Assembly: GCA_903882805.1 (NCBI GenBank)
Contig: CAIRYK010000040.1
Coordinates: forward strand, 1 to 64,000
Origin: an uncultured Bacteroidota bacterium
GTDB taxonomy: Bacteria; Bacteroidota; Bacteroidia; Chitinophagales; Chitinophagaceae
Direction: 5' to 3'
Length of the DNA: 64,000 nucleotides
In this document: in pieces, positions 35,298 through 43,634 of the stretch
Layout: each line of letters begins with the position of its first letter
How positions within the stretch are numbered: the first letter of the stretch is position 1
Made by a program: the position numbers and the translations under genes
The notes under the pieces: generated by a model
The model's database searches: none
The model's input: the letters and a program-made list of their open reading frames with translations, nothing else
What the model was told of the DNA's origin: nothing

Positions 35298-36515
35298 ATG
35301 AACTTGCACGAATACCAGGCCAAAGAACTGCTGAAGCGTTATAACGTGCCTACTCAGGGAGGCATTGCAGTTTCTAAAGTGGACGATGCGGTAAACGCAT
35401 ACAAACAAATATCGGTAGACAACGGAACTAAGTTTGCGGTTTTAAAAGCGCAAATACATGCCGGTGGGCGTGGTAAAGGCCGCATGATAGAGGCCCCCGA
35501 TCAGAGTGGGGTTCAGGTAGTGAAAAGCGCAGAAGATGTGGAACGCGTAGCTTCTAACATTTTAGGCAATACGTTGGTGACAATTCAGACCGGACCTGCC
35601 GGTAAGAAAGTTGGCAAAATACTTATCGCACAAGATATGTATTACGACGGTCCGAGCGAGCGTAAAGAGTTCTATATGTCGGTGTTGCTGGATAGAGCGA
35701 AGAAGCAGAATGTGATTATATATAGCACAGAAGGCGGAATGGACATTGAGGAAGTTGCTCACCATACACCGGAAAAAATATATAAAGAGTGGGTGCAACC
35801 CGGCTTTCCATTGCAAGGTTTTCAGGCGCGTAAAATAGCTTTCAATCTGGGTTTGAGCGGTACTGCCTTCAAAAACATGGTGAAATTTGTAGCTAATCTT
35901 TATGATGCCTATGTTGGTTTGGATTGTACGCAGGTCGAAATCAATCCTTTGTTCAAATCGGCTGATGATAAGATTATTGCTGTAGACTGTAAGATGATTA
36001 TTGACGACAACTCGCTGATGCGTCATCAGGATCTCGCAGACATGCGCGATACAAACGAAGAAGATCCTACAGAAGTAGAAGCAGGTGAATTTAACCTGAA
36101 CTATGTGAAACTGGATGGTAACGTGGGCTGTATGGTGAATGGCGCTGGATTGGCAATGGCTACCATGGATATGATTAAACTGGCCGGCGGCGAACCTGCT
36201 AACTTCCTTGACGTAGGCGGTAGCGCTAATGCGCAGACTGTAGAAGCAGGTTTTAGAATTATAATGAAAGACCCCAATGTAAAAGCGATACTTGTCAATA
36301 TCTTTGGCGGTATAGTACGTTGCGACAGGGTAGCTGCAGGCGTTATCGAGGCATACAATAAAATGGGTAATATCACTATTCCAATCATTGTTCGTTTGCA
36401 GGGTACTAATGCTGAAGCAGCAAAAGAACTGATCGTAAACTCTGGCCTTAAAGTGAAGTCGGCCATATTGCTGAGCGAAGCTGCAGCGCTGGTTCAGGAA
36501 GCTGTAAATGCATAA
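35298..36515 (+). CDS. sucC: Succinyl-CoA synthetase (ADP-forming) beta subunit
   Basis: 405 residues. Begins MNLHEYQAKELLKRYNVP, the family start. It has an ATP-grasp domain (KAQIHAGGRGKGR, about 47-59; metal-binding EINPL at about 213) and a C-terminal CoA-ligase domain (VNIFGGIVRCD). It makes ATP from succinyl-CoA in the TCA cycle with the alpha subunit SucD. sucD is not in this window; the gene is followed at once by a terminator, so alpha is encoded elsewhere, as is usual in Bacteroidetes. Confidence 0.97.
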   Translation: MNLHEYQAKELLKRYNVPTQGGIAVSKVDDAVNAYKQISVDNGTKFAVLKAQIHAGGRGKGRMIEAPDQSGVQVVKSAEDVERVASNILGNTLVTIQTGPAGKKVGKILIAQDMYYDGPSERKEFYMSVLLDRAKKQNVIIYSTEGGMDIEEVAHHTPEKIYKEWVQPGFPLQGFQARKIAFNLGLSGTAFKNMVKFVANLYDAYVGLDCTQVEINPLFKSADDKIIAVDCKMIIDDNSLMRHQDLADMRDTNEEDPTEVEAGEFNLNYVKLDGNVGCMVNGAGLAMATMDMIKLAGGEPANFLDVGGSANAQTVEAGFRIIMKDPNVKAILVNIFGGIVRCDRVAAGVIEAYNKMGNITIPIIVRLQGTNAEAAKELIVNSGLKVKSAILLSEAAALVQEAVNA

Positions 36516-36537
36516 TTGATAGTTTAGATTTTATAAG

Positions 36538-36575
36538 AGAGGCGCTACTCAATAGGGTAGCGCCTCTTTGTTTTA
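36538..36575 (+). terminator. Terminator of sucC
   Basis: Perfect 11-base stem (AGAGGCGCTAC with GTAGCGCCTCT), eight-base loop, then TTGTTTT. It lies 23 bases after the sucC stop. Confidence 0.9.
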
Positions 36576-36712
36576 ATAATAAATTACAGCGGTGTTTTCT
36601 TGATAACAGCAGCGCTTTTTTGAATGCTTGTTTACAGTATATTCAGTGGCGGCAATGCAGTATTTTTGACAGTAATAACAGCTAATTAGCGAGTGGAAAT
36701 CAATAAACAAGG

Positions 36713-36742
36713 TTGTTATCTGTGTACATTTTCTTAGTTTTG
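36713..36742 (+). promoter_or_regulatory. Promoter of nadD
   Basis: TTG (36713-36715), a 19-base spacer and TAGTTTTG (36735-36742). The nadD ATG begins six bases after the end of the -7 box, so the mRNA would be leaderless or almost so. Confidence 0.65.
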
Positions 36743-36747
36743 CCATC

Positions 36748-37320
36748 ATGCATATCGGACTGTATTTTGGTAGTTTCAACCCCGTTCATATAGGTCATCT
36801 TATTGTTGCTAACCATGTTGTAGCGCATACAGATATAGATAAAATATGGTTTGTTGTTTCTCCCCACAATCCACTTAAAGATTCGCATTCTTTGCTCAAT
36901 GAGTATGACCGGTTGCATTTAGTTAACCTGGCAATAGAGGGCAACAATAAATTCAGAGGCAGCAATGTAGAGTTTAGTATGCCTAAGCCCTCGTATACCA
37001 TCGATACGCTTGCCTACCTTACCGAGAAATTTCCTTTAGAGCGTTTTTCTGTGGTTTTGGGAGCCGATAGTTTTCAGAACATACACCGCTGGAAAAATTT
37101 TGAAACACTGATATCCCGCTATTCTTTTGTGGTATACAACAGGGAGGGATTTGAGATAACCGAAACGCATGGCGCTGATGTGACGCTGCTTGATGCGCCG
37201 TTGCTCAACTTATCGTCAACCTTTATACGCAGGCAAATCAAGGAGAAGCGTAGCATAAAATATATAGTTCCCGAAGCGGTGGAACAGTATATACTCGCAA
37301 ACAAGTATTATACTAAATAG
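36748..37320 (+). CDS. nadD: Nicotinate-nucleotide adenylyltransferase
   Basis: 190 residues. The nucleotidyltransferase motif GSFNPVHIGHL (about 7-17) and the second ATP-binding motif SSTFIRRQIKE near the C-terminus are both intact; PSYTIDTL lies between them. It adenylylates nicotinate mononucleotide in the last but one step of NAD synthesis. The length is normal. It is a single-gene unit with its own promoter. Confidence 0.96.
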   Translation: MHIGLYFGSFNPVHIGHLIVANHVVAHTDIDKIWFVVSPHNPLKDSHSLLNEYDRLHLVNLAIEGNNKFRGSNVEFSMPKPSYTIDTLAYLTEKFPLERFSVVLGADSFQNIHRWKNFETLISRYSFVVYNREGFEITETHGADVTLLDAPLLNLSSTFIRRQIKEKRSIKYIVPEAVEQYILANKYYTK

Positions 37321-37497
37321 CTCAAACCAAACCACTTTACTGATTTATTGCAGTGTTGAAAAAAGGTTAATTTAAGTTGGTTTCTGGCTGAAAACCGATA
37401 TATAACAGCGATGTAAAAGCGGGAATGCTTACCTTTGATATAGATAATTAAAGTAGGCAAAAAGGCCTTATCATTTACTTTATTAAATCATATTCAC

Positions 37498-37692
37498 ATG
37501 GCAAAGATAGGAAACACCATCGCAACATTATTAGTGGGCGCTGCAGTAGGGGTAGCAGTAGGCTACGTATTGGCAACTGACAAAGAAACACGTCAGGAAG
37601 ATATGGAAAAGTTTAAAAAAGGTTTGAACAACCTGAAAGGTAAACTTGCCAAGAAAGGTATCGACATAGAAGAAGAGATTTATCATTCATAA
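37498..37692 (+). CDS. Small YtxH-like membrane protein
   Basis: 64 residues: one hydrophobic glycine- and alanine-rich helix (about 7-26, LLVGAAVGVAVGYVLATD) followed by a charged amphipathic tail rich in lysine. This is the form of YtxH/gas-vesicle-like stress proteins. It is 15 bases before a holin-like gene and with it and the next gene forms a compact trio that recurs in Bacteroidetes. Role in envelope or stress response is likely but not shown. Confidence 0.75.
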   Translation: MAKIGNTIATLLVGAAVGVAVGYVLATDKETRQEDMEKFKKGLNNLKGKLAKKGIDIEEEIYHS

Positions 37693-37707
37693 TCATTTAG
37701 TTTTTAC

Positions 37708-38070
37708 ATGCTCGGTATATTCGGACAACTCAAAAATAAAATAACTCAATACATTGACGTCTATATAAAATTGGCTAAAATCAATTTTATAGAAGGAGCG
37801 TCCAATCTGTTGAGTTTTTTTATGTTTACGATTATTGTACTGTGCATTTTGTTTTGCATAATTCTGTTTATTGGTTTTTGTCTTGTAGAGGTTTTCGTTA
37901 ATGCAGGGTTTTCACGCGTTGTTTCCTTCCTGTTTGCAATTTGCAGCTATATTCTGTTGCTTGCCTTGGTAATGGGTTTGCGTGGAAAAATAACCATGTT
38001 TTTTGCAAACCAGACAATAGATGTGTTGACAGAAGGCGACGAAGAAAAACCGAAAGACGAAGACGAGTGA
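37708..38070 (+). CDS. Phage holin family (Holin-X/DUF1469-like) membrane protein
   Basis: 120 residues with an N-terminal amphipathic stretch, two TM helices (about 36-58 and 69-92) and a very acidic C-terminus (EGDEEKPKDEDE). The pattern matches the putative holin superfamily 3 / DUF1469 group, which despite the name are ordinary chromosomal envelope proteins. It follows the YtxH-like gene in the same transcript. It is not evidence for a prophage. Confidence 0.75.
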   Translation: MLGIFGQLKNKITQYIDVYIKLAKINFIEGASNLLSFFMFTIIVLCILFCIILFIGFCLVEVFVNAGFSRVVSFLFAICSYILLLALVMGLRGKITMFFANQTIDVLTEGDEEKPKDEDE

Positions 38071-38118
38071 TTTGCTGTTTTTTGCCGTTATCGCTTATTA
38101 ATGGTCATTTAGTGTATT

Positions 38119-38541
38119 ATGAAATTTTATCCCAAAAAACTCCGGAACATAGAGAAACTTAAGAAGGAGCGTAAGCGACTACTTATGGAACGCAAGGCGT
38201 TGGAAGAGGATGGTTTCTTTTCTTTGTCGGCTTTGACTGGCAAAGATGATCATGATGGCAAAGTGAAGGGTGGAGGTGGTTTGCTCGACATGATTCAGCC
38301 TGAAAATCCACTTGTACAAGGTTTGGTTGAGTTGCTGAAAGCAAAGCTGATGCAACGTGTCATGAAGCCCAAAGAGAGATCTGAAGCATCTCCTTTGAAA
38401 AATAAGGTTGTTTCGGCGGCTAAGGACGTAGCGTTTAGTTACCTCAAATGGAAAGCCATAGAGCTTTCTTACAAGGGCATAAAATACCTGATAAATAAAC
38501 GTAAAACTAAGAATCAGGAACAATCTGCTGATCCCTCCTGA
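38119..38541 (+). CDS. Hypothetical protein of the YtxH/holin trio
   Basis: 140 residues, highly basic at the start (KKLRNIEKLKKERKRLLMERK), with a glycine-rich linker (about 50-57) and a helical second half. No TM segment is strong. It follows the holin-like gene after 48 bases. I do not recognise a family; the basic N-terminus could contact membrane or nucleic acid. It ends in a hairpin shared with the convergent kdsB. Confidence 0.55.
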   Translation: MKFYPKKLRNIEKLKKERKRLLMERKALEEDGFFSLSALTGKDDHDGKVKGGGGLLDMIQPENPLVQGLVELLKAKLMQRVMKPKERSEASPLKNKVVSAAKDVAFSYLKWKAIELSYKGIKYLINKRKTKNQEQSADPS

Positions 38542-38546
38542 TTCTT
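38509..38546. terminator. Bidirectional terminator overlapping gene ends
   Basis: Eleven-base perfect arms (AAGAATCAGGA and its complement) with a 16-base loop span the last codons of the hypothetical gene. It lies just beyond the stop of the convergent kdsB and may stop both. Confidence 0.6.
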
Positions 38547-38551
38547 TACAG

Positions 38552-39295
38552 TTACTCCCATCCGTTTTTTTCCATAAGCGCCTCTGCGCGAATAATGTCT
38601 TCCGGTGTGTCTATTTCTACGCCCATATACTGAGTTACCGCCATTTTAATTGGTACTCCGTGTTCCAGAAAGCGTAGGCATTCTACCTTCTCTGCCGCTT
38701 CCAATGGCGTCATTGGCCAATTTGTAAAATTGAGCAGCGCTTGTTTGCGGAAGGCATATACGCCAATATGCTCGTAAAAGTGTATAGAAATATCCTTGTT
38801 ACGGGGATATGGGATAATACTTCTTGAAAAGAACAGCGCATTGTTTTTTAGATCGAGCGCCACCTTTACATAATTTGGATCTTGTATAAATGCAAAGTCT
38901 GTTAACGTTTGAACTAGCGATGCTACTTCAACTTTTTCTCCATCTTCCCCTTCGAATAGCTGTAGTAATTGAGCAAGCGGTTCTCGCTGAACAAACGGTT
39001 CATCGCCTTGTACATTCACAAATACATCGGCGTCCATATCGGTCGCTATTTCAGCTATGCGGTCGGTTCCGCTTTCATATGTTCCTTTACTTTTTTTGGC
39101 AGCGCCGCCAGCATTTATTATTTCTTCCAGTATTTCATCGCTATCGGTTACAACAATAACTTCGTCAAATAAGCCGCATTTTACTGCCGATTCGTAGGTG
39201 CGGCGGATAACGCTCTTGCCTTTGAGCGGAGCAAGTAGCTTTGATGGAAATCGTGTTGCGCCAAGCCGCGCAGGAATAAGTGCTACAACCTTCAT
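38552..39295 (-). CDS. kdsB: 3-deoxy-manno-octulosonate cytidylyltransferase
   Basis: 247 residues. Starts with IPARLGATRFPSKLLAPLKGK, the nucleotide-binding start of CMP-Kdo synthetases, and has VNVQGDEPF and a C-terminal GVEIDTPEDI. It activates Kdo with CTP for the inner core of lipopolysaccharide. It is the last gene of a run with the DUF423 and aroK genes, one base after DUF423. Length and motifs are complete. Confidence 0.96.
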   Translation of the reverse strand: MKVVALIPARLGATRFPSKLLAPLKGKSVIRRTYESAVKCGLFDEVIVVTDSDEILEEIINAGGAAKKSKGTYESGTDRIAEIATDMDADVFVNVQGDEPFVQREPLAQLLQLFEGEDGEKVEVASLVQTLTDFAFIQDPNYVKVALDLKNNALFFSRSIIPYPRNKDISIHFYEHIGVYAFRKQALLNFTNWPMTPLEAAEKVECLRFLEHGVPIKMAVTQYMGVEIDTPEDIIRAEALMEKNGWE

Positions 39296-39296
39296 G

Positions 39297-39683
39297 TTAT
39301 GATTTTTTTAAAATGCCCAATAGCAAAAATAACCAGCCTATAATAAAGAACAGTCCGCCAATAGGTGTTATAATGCCCACAGGTCCTATGCCTACGCCTT
39401 TGATACTTAGCATAGCCATAGCATACAGCGACCCACTGAATAACAAGATGCCAGTGGTAAACATAATAGAAGCTGTACGCAGTAGTTTTACCGGATAAGC
39501 AAAATGAATAACTCCTGCGAACAGCAGCGCGAAACTATGATACATTTGATACCGCACACCAGTCTCGAAAATGGTAATCTGATCGGGGGGCATAATGGCT
39601 TTTAGTGCATGAGCTCCGAAAGCGCCTAATACTACTGCTAATGCAGCAAAAATTGCGCCCAATGCTAAGGCTGGTTTGTGCAT
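39297..39683 (-). CDS. DUF423 membrane protein
   Basis: 128 residues with four TM segments (about 5-25, 48-66, 72-92 and 97-118). The GAFGAHALK stretch after the first helix is diagnostic of DUF423 (YgdD-like) proteins of unknown function. The gene overlaps aroK by 19 bases and a TACCTTTG box lies inside the aroK end (39700-39707), so it may have an internal promoter. Confidence 0.9.
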   Translation of the reverse strand: MHKPALALGAIFAALAVVLGAFGAHALKAIMPPDQITIFETGVRYQMYHSFALLFAGVIHFAYPVKLLRTASIMFTTGILLFSGSLYAMAMLSIKGVGIGPVGIITPIGGLFFIIGWLFLLLGILKKS

Positions 39684-40189
39684 GTTTGTATGATTTGTGC
39701 AAAGGTACTTACCTCTATGTCTTTTGAGGGTAAAATGTGGTGTGCCTGCATGTAATAATTAAACCGCTTGAAAAGCAAGTCTTCGAGGTATGCCGTAAGA
39801 TTTGCCCGTCCTCTAAGCAGCGGACGGATTTCGTCGCTTTGTTTTAGGTGATCTTCTATTGTGGCAATTGGCGTTTCAAGGTATACTACCTCACCGGCCT
39901 CTCGCATTAATTCCAGATTACCTGAATGGCAAGGGGCGCCGCCGCCGCAGGCAACTACGGTCACCTCTTTTGTGTTCTTTATTAGCTGGTTCAGATATTT
40001 GTGCTCGCGCTCTCTGAATCCTTTTTCGCCGTATTGGGCAAAAAGGGCTGGAATACTGGCTTGTTCGTGTTGCGATATGTATTTATCCATATCTATAAAT
40101 GGCAGATCGTAGGCAGCTGCAATTTTTCGTCCCCAGTATGTTTTGCCTGCTGCAGGCATACCTATTAAAAAAATGATAGAATGAGGCAT
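39665..40189 (-). CDS. aroK: Shikimate kinase
   Basis: 174 residues. The Walker A loop GMPAAGKTYWGR (about 9-20), the shikimate-binding FIDMD, and VVACGGGAPC are all present. It phosphorylates shikimate in aromatic amino-acid synthesis. It overlaps the DUF423 gene. The lid Arg (RPLLRGRANL) is intact. Confidence 0.94.
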   Translation of the reverse strand: MPHSIIFLIGMPAAGKTYWGRKIAAAYDLPFIDMDKYISQHEQASIPALFAQYGEKGFREREHKYLNQLIKNTKEVTVVACGGGAPCHSGNLELMREAGEVVYLETPIATIEDHLKQSDEIRPLLRGRANLTAYLEDLLFKRFNYYMQAHHILPSKDIEVSTFAQIIQTCTNQP

Positions 40190-40232
40190 TATAGAAGTAA
40201 GGTTTTGGTAGAAAGTTAGGATTAAATGTATT

Positions 40233-41486
40233 TTATATTCGGTTGGTAATAAATTTCCAGATCATCAACATTGCCATTGATGTGGCCATTTCTTTATTTC
40301 TTAGTCGGTCATAGTGAAAATGAAATTCTTTTGTTACCACTCTGTCTTTGTTTGCGACAGCCATCCAAACGGTGCCCACCGGTTTTTTGTCGCTTTCGCC
40401 ACCCAGGCTTAGCAAGCCTGTAATAGCAAAGGAATAATTAGAATGGAAAACGTTCAGGGCGCCCTTAGCCATTTCCGTCGCGGTTTGTTCACTCACAGAT
40501 CCATATTGGTCAATAGTTTGTTCGTTAACCCCCAGAACATTTACCTTAACAGGGACCTGATAACACACTATGCTGCCGCAGAAGTAGGTGGAAGCCCCCA
40601 TTACCTGAGTGAAATGGTGCGCTATGTTGCCTCCGGTGCAGCTTTCTGCAAGCCCTATGGTAGCATGGTGTGTTTTCATCCAGTCGCCAATGATCTGTTC
40701 CATAGGTATGTCCTCAAGGGATACCATTATGTAACTGAGTCGTTCTGCAAACCTATTTTGCCAATAATCGAGTTCGGTAATCAGTTTTTCTTTATTGGCG
40801 CCTTTGGCAGTAAGGCGAAGTTTAACCATACCCGCGCCTGGCAGATACGCCAACTTTATATACACAGGTAGCGCTTCTTCCAGATCTTGAATTTTATCTG
40901 CTATAAAACTCTCACCTTCGCCGGCGGTTATCACAGATCTGTGTATTATGGAGCCGGTAATAAATCTCTCTTTTATTCGGTCTAGCGCCTCGTTTTCCAT
41001 AATAGATACCATTTCGAATGGTACGCCGGGCATAGAGATAATTACTTTGTTGTCTTTTTCGAACCACATACCGGGCGCAGTGCCCATCTGATTGAACAAA
41101 ACAATGCAATTATCCGGCAGTTCAGCCTGCTTTAGGTTGCGCTCTAAAAAAGGTCGGTTGCGCTTTGTGAAAAGCTCTCTGACATGCTCTTTAGTTGGCT
41201 CATGTATGCGCATTGTTCCACCGAAATATTCATTCAGCAGCGGTTTTGTAATATCGTCGGCAGTAGGGCCCAGTCCACCGGTAATAAGCACAATCGACGA
41301 CGAAGCAAGTTCCGCATCAAGGGCATCTATAATATCGTTTCGGTTATCGCCTACAGCCACACGCCTTAATACATCTATACCCAATTCGTTTAGCCGTTGC
41401 GCTATCCATGCGCTGTTGGTATCTATTGTTTGGCCAATGAGTAGTTCATCGCCTATGGTTATTATCGATGCCTTTATGTTGCTCAT
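40233..41486 (-). CDS. cinA: CinA-family protein (competence/damage-inducible; NMN amidohydrolase domain)
   Basis: 417 residues in two domains. The N-terminal molybdopterin-binding-like COG1058 domain (ITIGDELLIGQTIDTNSAWIA; VLITGGLGPTADDIT) is followed by the PncC-type C-terminal domain (GLAESCTGGNIAHHF, with the catalytic Ser). Such proteins recycle pyridine nucleotides: an ADP-ribose pyrophosphatase and nicotinamide mononucleotide deamidase. Both halves look complete. Confidence 0.94.
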   Translation of the reverse strand: MSNIKASIITIGDELLIGQTIDTNSAWIAQRLNELGIDVLRRVAVGDNRNDIIDALDAELASSSIVLITGGLGPTADDITKPLLNEYFGGTMRIHEPTKEHVRELFTKRNRPFLERNLKQAELPDNCIVLFNQMGTAPGMWFEKDNKVIISMPGVPFEMVSIMENEALDRIKERFITGSIIHRSVITAGEGESFIADKIQDLEEALPVYIKLAYLPGAGMVKLRLTAKGANKEKLITELDYWQNRFAERLSYIMVSLEDIPMEQIIGDWMKTHHATIGLAESCTGGNIAHHFTQVMGASTYFCGSIVCYQVPVKVNVLGVNEQTIDQYGSVSEQTATEMAKGALNVFHSNYSFAITGLLSLGGESDKKPVGTVWMAVANKDRVVTKEFHFHYDRLRNKEMATSMAMLMIWKFITNRI

Positions 41487-41550
41487 GTTTTATGTGTTGT
41501 TGGCGTCTGTGCTTAAAGTCTACTGTTTTACTATGCGTTTTCTTTATGCA

Positions 41551-41979
41551 TTATCTCGGAGCATCTGCCTGGCTAAAAAATGGCGCAAGACGAGTATGCA
41601 ATTCCGGTGGCATAATGGTTCGCTTTTTTTCTTTTGGGTCAAAGAACACAAGCGTAGTCACGCCCTTGTTCAGCAATTGTCCGGCTTCGTTATACAATTC
41701 CGAATGAAATTGAATTTTTGATCCTTCGGGCAATTCTTTGAGTAGTGTTTTTACGGTTATCAGGTCGTCATATAGCGCTGGCCTGAAGTATTGTACATGC
41801 AAATCGCTTACCGGCATCATAGTGCCCATCTCTTCCAGTTGTCTGTAAGTAAATCCAAGTTCGCGTATTGCTTCTGCTCTACCAACTTCGTAGTATAATG
41901 CGTAATTTCCGTAATATAGGTAACCCATTTGATCGGTTTCACCGTAGCGAACCCGAATTTGTGTTGTAGACGTGTACAT
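41551..41979 (-). CDS. Hot-dog-fold acyl-CoA thioesterase (YbgC-like)
   Basis: 142 residues. The start VRYGETDQMGYLYYGNYALYYE is the 4HBT/YbgC signature, with the catalytic Asp in the usual place. It should hydrolyse acyl-CoA thioesters. YbgC relatives often sit with tol-pal, but here it stands alone downstream of an empty 143-base gap. Confidence 0.9.
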   Translation of the reverse strand: MYTSTTQIRVRYGETDQMGYLYYGNYALYYEVGRAEAIRELGFTYRQLEEMGTMMPVSDLHVQYFRPALYDDLITVKTLLKELPEGSKIQFHSELYNEAGQLLNKGVTTLVFFDPKEKKRTIMPPELHTRLAPFFSQADAPR

Positions 41980-42122
41980 CTTAATCGGCAGTTAAAAAAC
42001 TACCTCAAAAGTAAATTGTTTATTGTTATGGTTTTGTTTTTACTGTTCCCTGATTGGCACATAAAACACAAACTAAACGAAATAGGATACTATTTTGACG
42101 CAGATCTAACGCTTTCTACCCG

Positions 42123-42740
42123 CTATTTGTAGTCCTCTATCACTATATGCTCTTTACAAAAGTCGTACTCGCGTTCGTCGTTCGATGCTATTATTACCAG
42201 TCTGTTTTTGCTGTACTGTTCCATCCATTCCCGGTACTGCGCTATACCGGTTTTGTCCAGGTTGGTACACGGCTCATCCAGCAATAATATGGGCGTATCG
42301 CTACAAATAGCCTGTGCGAGTTTTACTCGCTGCTTCATACCAGATGAGTAGTCGGCAAGCGGCTTATCTACGGCTTCTTGCAGTCCGGTAAGGGCTATGA
42401 TTTTCTCAATTGACAGTCCGGGTAGGGGACGTTTGAAAGAAAAATGAAAATCTAAAAACTCCCGTAAAGTAAGTTCCTCCACAAGTTCCATACCCGGCGC
42501 ACAGAAACTTACTAAGCTAAAAATATCTGTAGGCGCAATAGTCTTTTCATTATTCTGGTAGGTTACTTTACCCATCGATGCCGGTTGCATACCTGCTATA
42601 ATGCGCAATGCAGTAGATTTACCACAACCATTGGGCCCAAGAATTGCATAGGCTCCCGGTTGCGTAAAGGTGTAATTGATATCTTTAAATATCCAGTACC
42701 GTAAAAACCTCTTGCTTATATGCTCCAGCGTAATTTTCAT
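42123..42740 (-). CDS. ABC transporter ATP-binding protein
   Basis: 205 residues with Walker A GPNGCGKST, signature YSSGMKQR and Walker B ILLLDEPCTNLD, all in order. It is a short ATPase, similar to CcmA/CcmA-like and other single-subunit exporters. No permease gene is adjacent, so the partner is elsewhere. Its ATG lies 96 bases after the start of lpxA's neighbouring terminator. Partner and substrate unknown. Confidence 0.9.
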   Translation of the reverse strand: MKITLEHISKRFLRYWIFKDINYTFTQPGAYAILGPNGCGKSTALRIIAGMQPASMGKVTYQNNEKTIAPTDIFSLVSFCAPGMELVEELTLREFLDFHFSFKRPLPGLSIEKIIALTGLQEAVDKPLADYSSGMKQRVKLAQAICSDTPILLLDEPCTNLDKTGIAQYREWMEQYSKNRLVIIASNDEREYDFCKEHIVIEDYK

Positions 42741-42763
42741 CCAATTATATACCCGTATTGTTA

Positions 42764-42811
42764 TGAAAAACCACCAATTATCCTTTTATCGTAGAATAGT
42801 ATTGGTGGTTA
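42764..42811 (-). terminator. Terminator of the lpxC-fabZ/lpxA operon
   Basis: Perfect ten-base arms (AACCACCAAT and complement, 42769-42778 and 42801-42810), 22-base loop, then TTTTTC on the minus strand. It lies 26 bases after the lpxA stop. Confidence 0.75.
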
Positions 42812-42836
42812 TTTCGAAAGGAATAAAAATAGTAGC

Positions 42837-43634
42837 TTATGGCATGTCTTCGTTATGTCTTCTGTAGCCCTTCATAATGCCTCTGCCTGTCTCACGAACA
42901 AACGAGATAATTTCATCTCTTTCATCCGATACTGGTATTTCGGTCTCAATAATGCTCAATGCTTTAGAAACATTGTAGCCACGTACAAACAAAATACGAT
43001 AAATATCCAGTATGTGATTGATTTTTTCTATTGAATAACCTCTTCTTTTAAGGCCAACAGAGTTTACACCCACATACGATAGCGGTTCGCGAGCGGCTTT
43101 TACATATGGTGGAATGTCTTTCCTCACCAGCGAACCGCCGGTAACGAATGCATAGGAACCTATGCGCACAAACTGCTGTACTGCGGTAAGGCCGGCAAGC
43201 ACTACGCAGTCGCCTACTACAATATGTCCGGCGAGTGTGGTATTGTTAGAAAATATACAATGGTTGCCAATTTCGCAATCGTGGGCAATATGGGTATAAG
43301 CCATAATAAGGCAGTTATTGCCTATTTTGGTCGCATTTTTATCAGATGTGCCACGGTTTATGGTTACACACTCTCTGATAGTTGTGTTATCGCCAATGAT
43401 TGTGATGGTATCCTCACCCTTAAATTTCAGGTCCTGTGGAATAGCAGATATTACTGAACTTGGAAAGATGCGGCAGTTTTTACCAATGCGCGCTCCTTCC
43501 ATAATGGTAACATTAGATCCAATCCAAGTACCTTCGCCTATTTCCACATTTTTATGAATGGTGGTAAACGGGTCGATTTTCACATTATTGGCAATCTTCG
43601 CGTCCGGATGGACGTATGTAAGCGGGTGAATCAT
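42837..43634 (-). CDS. lpxA: UDP-N-acetylglucosamine O-acyltransferase
   Basis: 265 residues with hexapeptide repeats of the left-handed beta-helix (IGEGTWIGSNVTI..., about 10-190) and a helical C-terminus with the basic GYNVSKAL stretch. The HDCEIG/CIFSNNTTLAGH region holds the catalytic His. It is the first acylation step of lipid A. It overlaps the end of lpxC-fabZ by four bases. Confidence 0.96.
   Translation of the reverse strand: MIHPLTYVHPDAKIANNVKIDPFTTIHKNVEIGEGTWIGSNVTIMEGARIGKNCRIFPSSVISAIPQDLKFKGEDTITIIGDNTTIRECVTINRGTSDKNATKIGNNCLIMAYTHIAHDCEIGNHCIFSNNTTLAGHIVVGDCVVLAGLTAVQQFVRIGSYAFVTGGSLVRKDIPPYVKAAREPLSYVGVNSVGLKRRGYSIEKINHILDIYRILFVRGYNVSKALSIIETEIPVSDERDEIISFVRETGRGIMKGYRRHNEDMP

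Noticed and set aside
37708-38070. Holin-like gene as part of a lysis cassette
   Set aside because: No endolysin or phage genes nearby; the acidic tail and the YtxH neighbour fit the chromosomal envelope family.
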